The notes under the pieces are model-generated. The model made no database searches. It saw nothing but the letters and a program-made list of their open reading frames with translations, and was not told the origin of the DNA. Positions 1-10,550 of a stretch of 64,000 nt of DNA are shown here, in pieces. Position 1 is the stretch's first letter. Every line of letters starts with the position of its first letter. The stretch is from contig NW_024104620.1 of the NCBI RefSeq assembly GCF_003945595.2, forward strand, positions 4,459,927-4,523,926. Reading direction: 5' to 3'. The position numbers were made by a program, and so were the translations under genes. Source of the stretch: Pipra filicauda (taxonomy: Eukaryota; Chordata; Aves; Passeriformes; Pipridae).

Positions 1-3000
1 GGACTTGTCTAATCAAAGGTACATCTCTGTGCCTTTGGCTGCACTGAAATCCACTGCCCCATCCAAACTCCAGACTTTTTTAGTCTGATCCAGAGCCAGG
101 CTTTTGGCTTCATGGTGCCAAAGCCAGTCTCAGAGTCGGGCCAGCCAACCTGGTACAGCCCCAGCCCACATCCAGACCAAGGCTCGCTGTATGTTAGGCA
201 CAGACAAACCCCAAAATCTTTGGAAACCAAGCCACCATATCAAAGCATCCACCCCATGCTCAGAAAGCAGCTCATCCCTTCCCCTTTCCCCTCTGGAGAG
301 GGACTGCTCCGAGTTGGACCAAAGCATGTTTTGTTAATGAGCACTAATTGCCCTCTATCAAGCACACAGGGCCATTTTCTACTATTTTCTAAATTAGAAA
401 TCCACACTGAAGCCTCTGAAGAGGTGAAGATCAGAACAGGCTCAATTTTCCATGCAAATAATTTGCCTCTGATCTTGACCCAGGATTTTCATAACAATTA
501 GAGGCACGGGGGGCTGCTGTGGCTCTGAGCTGCTCTGTGGTCCCCAGCTGGCCCTGTCCCTCTCCCCGTGGGGTCCCTTTCATGCCTGGCTGTGGAGGGA
601 TATCTGCACCTGAGGCATTTTCCTGCTCTGAGTTGAAAGTCGTGGCTCTTCAACCACATTTATTTCTGTCTCCCCCTTCCTGTTTGGTTTTTTTTTTTTT
701 CCACATTTGATCCCACTTGCTTGGTGCTGACAGGAACCAGATGAGAAGATTCCAGCCTTTCATGGTCAATACTGGGCATCGACCAAGATTTATAAATATG
801 GGTTTGAACACATGGGATTGTGTGTTTGTTTAACTCTGTGTGGTGCAGCTTCCACACACCCCCAGCACTACCATCTTCAAACATTTTAACCCACCACCAT
901 CCCCCTGGATTCAAGGGACTGACTTTAAAAACAGGAGGGATTTGGGGGTTTTTCTTGTTTGTTTGGTTTTGGGGGTTTTTTTAAGTGTTTGATTTGCTTT
1001 CCTCATGGCTTTCTGTGATGCCTCTTGCTGTAATATGATTTACCTTTCTTTTCTTTGGTGTGAAAGCATTGGAGTAACTTCCCAGCTACATTAATGGAAA
1101 AATCTCAACCACGTGCTCACAGATACCTTTTAACAGAAATGAAATTTTGTTCACACCCAAGTAAATATTCTGTGGAGACAAGTTCTGAGATCTGGGGAGG
1201 TGGGAAGGGATATCGTGCTCGAGCTGGGCAAAATACCATGTTAGGTTTTTTATTAAGTTGTAAGACTGGAGTTACCATTGCGGCCACTGATGCAAAATCC
1301 TGCATAAGTTGAAGCACTGAATTTGCTTAAAATATTTCTTGCTTGAACTGGTGATTATTTTTAGGACAACACCTGATTTTGATTCATAAGACACTAGTGC
1401 TGGAGTTAGTTCTGTGTTTAGTTCCTTCTCATGTAGAAATAAGCATTTATATTTATTGTGAATATTTCAGCCTCCAGTTTTGATTTACTTATCTACAAGG
1501 CCAAATAGTTCTTTAGCTGGCCTTCAGAGATCCCAGCCCCTGAGAGCAGGTTGCCCTCCCTACCTCAGGCTGAGCTTGGAGCCACACAGACACTCCTGCA
1601 GCCACTTTCTCTGAGCCGACTGAAAGGAGCAGCTCTTGGCTTTCATTCTGTGAGGAGACAGCTTAGGTGAGGTTTTTCAGCTGTGGCAAATTGAATGACA
1701 AAGAGATAAATGACCAGCTTCCTTTGAAGCTCATAAAGCTGCTTTATTTTAGAAAAAAAAAAAATTAAAAACAAAGACCAACTGCAGCTTTTCAAGCTCA
1801 GCTTCCTCTTAAATACATACCTTTATTTGTGCTGCCTTTGCAAACAGTAAGCACTGCCTTGCTTCCTTTAGAAAGACGTTTATCTGCTAAGTCTCTCCCT
1901 GATGCAGTAGGAATGCTCTGCATATACCTGTCAGCTGGGAAAGGGGACAGGCCAAACCCTGTCTCCCACACTTGTGCTTCTGCTCCCATCAGAATGGTTC
2001 CCTCACTCTGGAACTGCTCAAAGGAGTGACTGTAAGGATGGGGTTAATGACATGTACAACCCTCTTACACATGAACTGAACTCTGTGCAGAGTTACTAAT
2101 TGCCAACATAAGGAAGTAATTCAGTTTGCTTTGATTTCTCTGAGTCACAGAAGAGGAATTTACTGTCCTCTGCTCATCACTTCAGAGACTCTTTTCCTCC
2201 AACAAGGAAAGAAACTCAAATTGCAATTTGGTGGGAGAAATAGTTTGTCCTTCTGGTATCTTCCATACAGCTGGACTGCACCTTTGCCTCACCACCAACC
2301 CCTTGGGGACTGACAAGGGAAAAATACACCTATGGAGAGGACATTCCTCTGTAGTGAAGAGCTGGAAAGACAAAGTGCTGCAGAGACTTAATAGAAGTAA
2401 TTTAATGTTCTCACTTAATCTGTATCTCTGAAACAACAATCAAAAAGTTATTAACTTCTCTTTCATCAGCTTTGCTACTCCATCTCTTGTTACCTACAGT
2501 TACATTTTGTAAGCAGCAGTTCCCCGGAGAGCTGGACAGACCAGCTTGGAATAAGAGGGTCTGAGGATCTGAAAGTGCCCTCACTGTGTCTGGACCTTAA
2601 TGGTTGGATTCTGTCTCACCTACAAATATAAATCTAGAATAGTTTTGCTCAAGTGGAAGGGGTCACATTGATGTACATCTTGTACCCACCACTCGTGCTC
2701 CTGATGGAACCCCACCTGCACTTCTGTAGCTTCTCCTTGTTTAGAGACACCTTCCTATGTGTCTATTGGTGTCTTAATTCCCGTTTAACATACCAGTTAA
2801 AAATGTCAGTTGTGGCTAGGAACAGAAGGAGAATGTTATTTAAAAGAGCTGTGTGTGCCTGGGGCAATCCAATCACTTCTTATCCTGTCACATCTCAGCT
2901 ACAAAACCTGGAAGCAGCTCATTTTTCCGTGTTACTTTAACACCATGTGCCCTGTGTTCTAAACTGGCACTTTTGTCACCTTCCCTCAAAGCTGGTGAGC

Positions 3001-3337
3001 CCAGAGAAGGGAGGTTCTCCTGGAGGCTCTGTTGGGAGTTGTGATGAAAGCCATTCCTCTGCTTCTGGCTCACTCCATGGGTGGCACTCTCAGGGCTCCA
3101 GGCTGGTCTGGAGCTCCTCTGTGAGCGGGTGTCTGGGCTCAGCTCATCCCAGGACAGGGCAGGGCTCTGTGCAGCCAGTCCTGCTCCCACACCAGGCTGT
3201 TGACAGCCAAACCCACATGTTAGAGCTGTATTTGCACACAGCAGAGCCCTCTGCCTGCAGGGCAAAGGTGCAGTTCCCCATGTCCCAGCCCTTAGACCAA
3301 TGCCTTGTTATCTAGGAAGTCTCACCCTGCCAAACCT
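1..3337. other. No gene recognised (downstream of the cyclase gene)
   Basis: I see no exon here that I can assign. Open frames are short, lack splice-site support and do not resemble a known family. The part nearest 3337 is presumably the 3' untranslated region of the minus-strand cyclase, but no polyadenylation site can be chosen confidently. Minus-strand AATAAA signals appear as TTTATT near 1743 and 1822, and either could serve. A T-rich run lies at about 687-700 and an A-run at about 1754-1765. Confidence 0.5.
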
Positions 3338-6300
3338 TCACCTCCTTACTTGTTGGACAGATCCCTGGCTACTTTCCATCTTCTTTTTCTTGGAGGTTGC
3401 TGGATTCCAGTGACACACCAGGCTGTCGTTCTGGACACTGTAGTTCTTGTTACCAAGAAGCCAGTAGGTTTTCATTTTCCCTTTGCCCTGGGACAAGAAA
3501 CAGAGAGAGCAGAAAACAGCTGTTTCCATGGGATACGAAGCAGAGCAGGGGCTACTCCCTGTACTGCATTTGTTATCTCTCCTTCTCTCACACTTGGCTG
3601 CTGCTTGGGGAAAGAACTGTAGTTTATATGCAGTTTGGGTGCTAATAATCCTTTCAATCCAGAGGAAGGTCTTGCTGGTCACTGGCAGTCTTGCTAAAGG
3701 TTTAAAATCAGCTTTAAACCCTGTGTCTGTAGCTGAATCCTACCTGTCACTTTTGGCCACACTCGTGGTTCCATGCAGGTGCAGACACAGCAGCTGGATT
3801 TCTAAGCACACAGTAACACCTCTTCATCCATTATGAGGAGTAATTTGTAGCCCCTTCCAACTGAATTAGCAAAACAACCTTGGGGACACGGTTAAAAATT
3901 GACTTTCAATTCACAGAAAAGCAATGGCCAAATCCATCACCTCCTTCCTATCCCATTAAACGCCTTTGCTGTTGCAAAGTCACAGAAAAGCCGTTACCTT
4001 GACTTCAATTTCTCCTCTCAGCTCTATTTCATAGGCATCATCCACGAGCAGGGCTTCATACGTAGCAGAGCTGATGTGGATCTTCTGTGCTAGGACCCAG
4101 AACAGAGCAGAAATGAATGATTCCCCTAATCCCAGAGACCACACACCAGCCCTCCTGCATTTATCAGCCCAGTGTTTCCACCTCCTCCTTTGGCATAAGG
4201 GATGTGACTCCACTTGGATCTACGAGGGTTTCTCTTGCTTGTTTGATAACTGTTGTGTGTACAGGGACAGTGGGGATGGTGGGTCATCCACGTGCTTTAG
4301 GTTGATGGTAATTACCTCTCTGGCCTGGGATGTGCCCAGAGAACACTCCTTCTCCTGCACAGGCCTTATTTCACACCTGGCCACGCCAAATGTGAGGGGT
4401 TGTTTGGGGTTTTCTTTCAGGGCAGTATTTTAGAGACGCAGAGTGCAGGTGTGAGCCTGACTGTGGTGAGGGATGGATCCCGCCCCGGGCACTTACGCAG
4501 GCTGGTGGATTCCATGCGGGAGGCCGTGTTCACAGTGTCCCCAAACAGGCAGTAACGAGGCATTTTGTACCCCACAACCCCAGCCACGCAGGGTCCTGAG
4601 AAAACACGAGGCAGAGAGACCCCAGTAAGAAAAATGTGGAAAAAGTGCACAGGGCTGTCAAATGTAGAGACCTTTGCTGGTCACTCTGGATCCTCAGGGA
4701 GCCGTGGGAATTGGGAATACCGGTGCAGTGCCTGTGGGGCCTGGCTGCACAGTATTTACTTAAAGAGAGAAGTCACGATTTGATTAGCTGTTACCTTGAC
4801 TTCAATTTCTCCTCTCAGCTCTATTTCATAGGCATCATCCATGAGCAGGGCTTCATACGTAATTTGTGCTAATTGGTGCTGGTGTCAGGGAAGATGCACT
4901 TTCCCAATACCAAATCTTTTCCCAGCCCTTTCCACACAGGCAAAAGGAATTTCATTCCACTGTTCCTGCTGGAACCGGGCGAAATACTCATCCTGAGATC
5001 CTGGGGAGAGGCAGTGGCTCATCCAGAGGAACACAATTCCTTTCTCCTCAGGCAATTAGACTCTGCTCTGCCCTCTTTTCCTCCTGCCTTCCCCTCCCCT
5101 GGTACCTGTGTGGATCCCAGCCCGCAGCTCCAGCCTGCCCATTGGCATGTGTGGGATCACCACCTGGTGCACGGCTGCCACCAGATCCAGGGACATCTTG
5201 GCAATCTCGTCAGCGTGTCTGGTGCCATTCCTCTCTGGCAGGCCACTCACCACCATGTAGGCATCCCCAATGGTTTCCACCTGAGGGGAAGGGGCACATG
5301 TCACCCAGGGGAGACACTGAACTTTCCTTTCAAAAGGAAATCAGAGTGAAATCTGTCTCAGCCGTGGCCCTGCAGGCCTTGGATTTCATGGATTCTGGCC
5401 TGGGGTATTTGATGTTCACCAGGGAACAGAGCGAGAAAGGTTTCAGCAGCCTCCAGAGTCCTCGTCTGGGGGTCTGTGCTCACCTTGTACACGTCGTAAG
5501 AGTCGATCCTGGTGTCAAAGCAGACGTACAGGTTGTTGAGCATCTCGACCACCTGCAGGGGGGTGCAGGAGGCAGCAATGCTGGTGAAGCCCACGATGTC
5601 CGAGAAAAAGATGGTCACCTGTCACAGGGAGAAGGAAAGTGTGAAGCCAAGGGCTCCAGGCAACAGTGGCAGAGCCTCTGGAGAGTTTGGGGATTTGCTG
5701 CACGTAGAGCCAGTCTTGCACAGCTCAGTACATAAAATCCTAAATTAACACGCTCTGGCTCTGAATGTTCTCTGTTGCTTTGACACATAAAATTATTCTT
5801 ATCACCTGTACTTCTCTGAGTACCTCATGCTAGATGGGAGACTGAAAGTCAAATGCTTTCAATCTTCTGAGCAGTGATCAACAGACTTCTTATAGAAATA
5901 GGGTTTCATTTTTCTTTTAAAGTGACTTAAACTGTGATAGGGATCAAAATCAGGTACCCAAACAAACTGTGAAATAAAATCTCATCTGCTGTCTCTGCTC
6001 TTGTTGAATTAGGAAATATTAACACGGGGTTTTGTGTCTCTTACTCATGTTTGATGTTGTTCTGATCAAGTAATTTAGAGAGAAATTAACTTTTTGAGAA
6101 AAATCAAATTTATAAAAGAAAGAACAAGAGAAACCATAATAACTGAACTGAGGAAGAGAAATATGTATTATAGCTGTTGGCAAAGAATTAAGTGTTTGTT
6201 CTCTGTGTTGTCTGAACTGTGTCAATGTTTAAATTCAAATAATCCTTCCTAATACCAATTAATCCAGAAGACCCACCCTTTCACTCCCTGCCTTGGTTCA

Positions 6301-7984
6301 GCTACTTTTGATGTCATGACTATTGTGAATTATAATTAATTGTGCAATTACAGGTTGTTGTTTTGATAATGACACCTACAGATGAAATGCAAACATTTAT
6401 TATTGCTTTTCACAGCTGAAGGTAAGGGGGTGTCTGTGAAAAAAGAGTGAACAGAATTGCAGTTGCTGTAGCCTGAGGATTTGGGCTGTGGGCTGTACAG
6501 CACAGCTGCTGAACAGCTCAGCATTGACAGCAGCAATTTTTTTGGTTATTTTTCCCATTTTACAAGAAGGAGACTCATTTCTTGCTCCCCTGTGCTCGTG
6601 GTCCCGTGGTGCTGGCTGCCCCTCACGGGTGGGCTGTGAAACCCAAGGAAGACAGAACAGGATCTCTGACATCTAAAGCTACACTTGGGGAGGTTTCAGC
6701 ATTTCTTTCTTCTCCCTCAGCCCAAGTGCTTCACAGGACATTGCACAGCTCTTTCCATTGGGAATATTTGGATTTCCATCCACACCCACAGCTGTGGGTG
6801 CAAAAGCAGGTTCCTCAAACCAAGGTAGGGGCTATTTCAGGTGAGTACTTTTCTGCCCTTGGTGTCAGCATCCTTTCCATTTGCTAACCTGATCATAGTT
6901 TTCTGCCTCAACTTTTTGGCATTTTCTGAGCTGCTTGGCCACAGACTTTGGCAACATCTGGTGCAAGAGGTCCTCAGCCAGCTGCCTCTCCCTTTTCAAG
7001 TCCTCTGTCTTTTCCTTGAGGTTCCTGGCGTAGCTGTGGATCCAGTCTGTCATTTGCTTGAAGGACATGAGGACGATGGGGTAAACGAGGCAGGCTACCA
7101 CTAACAGGCTGATCTTAAGGCTCATTGTGGACAGGATTTCCTTAGATTTCTTGCTGAGCTTTTCCTGTCCTTCCTGCAGCAGACAGCTCTGTGTAAAGTG
7201 CAATCCTCTTCCCAAGGCTTCCAGGGACACGAAGTCACCTGAGCCCAGGAACGGGGAGAAGAAAGAGATTCCTTCATAGTGGGTGAAATGAAGTGAGAGA
7301 TTGACATTATCCACCCAGCACCTGTGAGCTGTCTCCGAGGAGAAAATGGCATAGTTCAGAACGGCAAAAAGCTGAGGCAGTGTTGTTTGAAGGCTCGGGT
7401 GTTCTGGCACTGACTGAGCTCTGAGCACGGCTTCTCTCGTTTGGAGGATGAGTTTAAAAGCTGCTATGTCTGCCCAGTCAGGGTTGTGTCTCATGGCTTT
7501 GAGATCTTCATGGGGACTCCTGAAACGCTCCAGCAGTTCAGAGATTGCACTGGACAGAACCTGCCTGGCTTCAGCGTCCCCTGAGACATTTAACTTGTGT
7601 CTCAAGTCAGCGCTGTAAAATCTACAGATGGAGATTTTCTCCTCCTCGCAGTGGCAATTCTCACAGAGCAGTTCTGCTCCACTTGCTGTGCAGAGGGAGT
7701 TTAAATTCCCCAAGAGCTGAGCATGGAATGATCTATTCCTCGTGTCTGCTGCTGGGAACAGCCAGCTGTGCCTTTCTTCCTGCAGGAGAGAGATGAGCTG
7801 AGCAGCCCAAAGGTTTTCACAGGAGGTGAATTCCTGAAGGGCTCTCCCTGTGCTCCTCCACGTTTCCAGGCTGCTGCTCAAATCAAAAGAAATGGCTCCA
7901 AGGAGGCTGCAGAGGGAGACTGTGCACACTGTCAAAATCCTTTGAACTGTTTTTCTACCACCAGCACTGGAGGAGGGAAAACAT
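3338..7984 (-). CDS. NIT-domain membrane guanylate cyclase (5' end incomplete)
   Basis: A membrane cyclase predicted to make cGMP. Minus-strand exons, in transcript order: 7984-6889, 5618-5484, 5280-5106, 4595-4497, 4089-3998, 3487-3338 (stop TGA at 3340-3338). All junctions are GT/AG and phases join without a break, giving about 581 residues. The large exon (365 codons) holds a membrane segment (codons 16-33), an extracellular helical region with the NIT-like motif LLQEER (66-71), a second membrane segment (290-308), and a charged helix ending in the cyclase-coupling motif [11 protein letters not shown]. The catalytic domain has both metal aspartates ([17 protein letters not shown]), the guanine-selecting Glu (VETIGDAY) and Cys ([16 protein letters not shown]), and the transition-state Asn and Arg. 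There is no kinase-homology domain, unlike natriuretic-peptide receptors. The large exon starts at an acceptor in phase 2, so at least one upstream exon with the start codon is missing. Less likely, translation begins at an in-frame ATG at 8070-8068. Identification as a cyclase is firm; NIT assignment rests on architecture and one motif. Confidence 0.85.
4791..4861 (-). repeat. Partial duplicate of a cyclase exon inside an intron of the same gene
   Basis: These 71 bases match 3994-4064, part of the penultimate cyclase exon plus its splice donor, with a single difference (cacgagcag in the exon, catgagcag in the copy). The copy keeps the exon's 3' part and the donor GT, but it stops before the acceptor and the first codons. 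It lies in the intron between exons 5280-5106 and 4595-4497, in the same orientation, about 800 bp away. It lacks an acceptor at the matching place, so it is probably not spliced in. A tandem-type duplication is the simplest reading; an assembly error is the alternative. Confidence 0.9.
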
Positions 7985-7999
7985 CTAAAAAAAAGAATC

Positions 8000-10377
8000 A
8001 AAAAAATATTTAAAAAACAACAGTGGTGTTGTCTGACCCCTGGAGTGTTTCTTGCAGCTCCTGAAACCATAACTGGATCTAGCAGTGTTATTTAACAATT
8101 CCCATGCATTCTGAAACAAAGTACAAGGAGTGTGCTTCGGCTGAATCCTTTTTGAAAAACATGTTTTATTATATTTTGTCCCACTTGACATCAATTTTCA
8201 AAGAAAAGGTGTAGCAAAGAGACTGTTTCCTTGACACACTCTGAGCTGCAAAATCACAGGAATGAAATTATATGTTTTTTTCTGTGAGTATGAAGGACGA
8301 TAAAGTAATTTGCTGTAGGTCTTATTCTTTTTGGTACTTCTTAAGGGAGGCCATGCAAAGATGGGCTACTTATTCCAGTGAAACTGGAACTGCTGAATTT
8401 TTTAATCAAAATTCGAGAATTTGTTTTTAATAGGCCTTTCCAGATGATGAAAAATTTCTATTGACATGTTCAAATGAGCTCAGTTGTTCTAAAGATATTG
8501 TCTAAATATTTAGACAATCAAATTTCAGTTTGGTTTCAGTTTTTACTGAAGCATCAGCACGTCTAATTTCTACTGTTTGAGTTTCCTGATTACCTCTCTG
8601 TCTCTCTTTCAGCTGCACATAATTGACATCCGTGCTCCATACAGCAAAGCAACCTCTAATGATTTTAATTTTGAGGACTATTAGTCCATCATTTACAATC
8701 TTACACTGATGGTACTCGTGAAAACAACACAGGATGTTATGCTGGAGCTGGTGACACCTGAAAAACTGGGCAACTCTTATTTCCACTGATCAAGGACAAA
8801 CCTCTTTGTAGTAAAGGTGATTGAAAAAACCCTCCTCGGATCTCCTGCTCTTTCAGACAGATGAAATCACATTTTTGATAAGGTAAATAAAACCCAATAA
8901 AGCCTATTATTTCTCAGCAGAGGCTGGTTTTAGGCAAAATAAGTTCCTGCTGGGCTCCCCACAGCAGAATGGTGGATAATGGTTGTAAATTAGGAAAAAA
9001 ACAATGACAGTGCAGTCCCCAAAGATGACATACAGCCATGTTTTCTCTTATTAATTTAATAGAATATTTATGTATTTTCAGTCCAAAGGTAATGACAGCA
9101 AAATATCTGACTGAATGGAACTGCAAGCCTGAAAAATGTATCTCTGAGCATTTCTGTTCTCACAACTGTCTTCCAACCTTTTCCTTACTCTATTTAGTCT
9201 TTACTTTTGGGTCACTTGCCCTCTGTTTTTAATCATTTGTTTTACTCTAATTTAGTCTCATTATTTGTTTTACTTTTAAATATGTGCCAGGGGAGAAGAA
9301 AAACACAATTCCACCATGATTCTATACTGTCTACCTTTCATTACAATGAAAGAGATATAAACAGGGGCTTTAATTTAGTACCAGGTTAAAAGTGATGATT
9401 CTGCTCGTGCTTTGCAAAAAATCCCCTGGGTGGGGGCTGACTGTGACTGTTCCCAGCTCTTCACTGGCACCTGAAAGACTTAAAAATGAGGGACAGGGCC
9501 ATGGAGGAGGCAGGTCTGCGCTCACAGCTGGATCCTGCCCTTCTCCTTCCTAGATCCCCAGATCCCAGCGTGTTCAAACATCTCCAAAAGCCTTTTGCAG
9601 TGCTCCCACACTCACCTGCACGGACCTGCTGGCCCCTGTGCTCCTTTCCCTCTGGGCATTGTCACTCTGGCTCTGGAGGGTCCCTCTTGGAGCCTCGGGG
9701 GTCCCACAGCTTCCTGCTGCCTCCAGGCAGTGCCTCCCTTTCCCCCTCCCTCTGACCCCCCCCAGGAGGTGTTTGGTGATGCTCTGACTCTTCCCACTGC
9801 CCACTCCCTGCAGGGACAGGCTGTGAAAAATCTCCATCATTATCCCCAAATACAAATATATTCAGGAAGGAGTGACAGGGACACATGTTTGGTTTTCATC
9901 TTGCAAAAAGTACTGTTTATTGCGTTCCCGTTGGGTTTAATGCTTGTGTTGGTAAAAGCGTCATTTCCCGGTTCTTTGTGATCAAAGGTGTCGTGGTTAT
10001 GACTTTATTCAAACTGTTTTCCTTCTTGGTGTCTCTCATTCTGTTCTCTTTGGATTAGTTGTTTTCTATAACCTATAAAAAAACGTAAAACAAGTGAAAA
10101 ATCACATCACGAGACACAGGAATTTGTGAACAGGGTGTGTTGCATCCGAGATGTGGGATTTAAATAACTGAAATAAGATTGTTGTTCTCAAATTTTATAC
10201 TATATTTAAAAAATTTGATATCCCAGACTTAAACAGCACGTGCTGCCTTCTAGGATGCAATTGCAACAATCAGTGTATTGATGAATGCAAATTTGTGTAA
10301 TCACTTCTGAAATCTACAGTAAAATCTTTATGTCTACAAATAGAGCTCTAGGATACAGGGAAAATGCATTCCTACTA
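8000..10377. other. Intergenic; holds the unresolved 5' end of the cyclase
   Basis: The missing first exon or exons of the minus-strand cyclase should lie here, but none can be picked by eye. No CpG island marks a promoter. A possible plus-strand terminal exon (acceptor at 8611-8612, frame open to a TAG at 8682-8684) has a good polypyrimidine tract but no recognised product. Minus-strand AATAAA candidates for CELA2A fall at 10009-10004 and 9921-9916. Confidence 0.45.
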
Positions 10378-10413
10378 TCAAGACTTATTTAAAAGCGACA
10401 GTAATTTGGAGAA
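10378..10413 (-). other. Candidate last coding exon of the elastase gene (weak)
   Basis: An acceptor (TTCTTGAACAG) precedes an 11-codon frame ending in TGA, in phase 0, as the donor after codon K265 requires. The resulting tail, FSKLLSLLNKS, does not resemble the VIANN-like end of mammalian CELA2A. It may be the wrong exon. Reading through the donor instead would end at a TGA near 10507. Confidence 0.25.
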
Positions 10414-10550
10414 CTGTTCAAGAAGAGAATACTTTTGACTGGCTAGGGCTGAACCAACAGTGCTCCCTGAGCAGGGGGCAGAAATCCCAGTCAGAGAGAA
10501 CCTCAGCAAATCCAAGTGTCCCTGTTCTCCAGGAGCACCCAAACCCTCAC

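Noticed and set aside
4866..5735. Plus-strand 289-codon open frame
   Set aside because: It lies antisense to two cyclase exons whose minus-strand reading is strongly conserved. It is a shadow.
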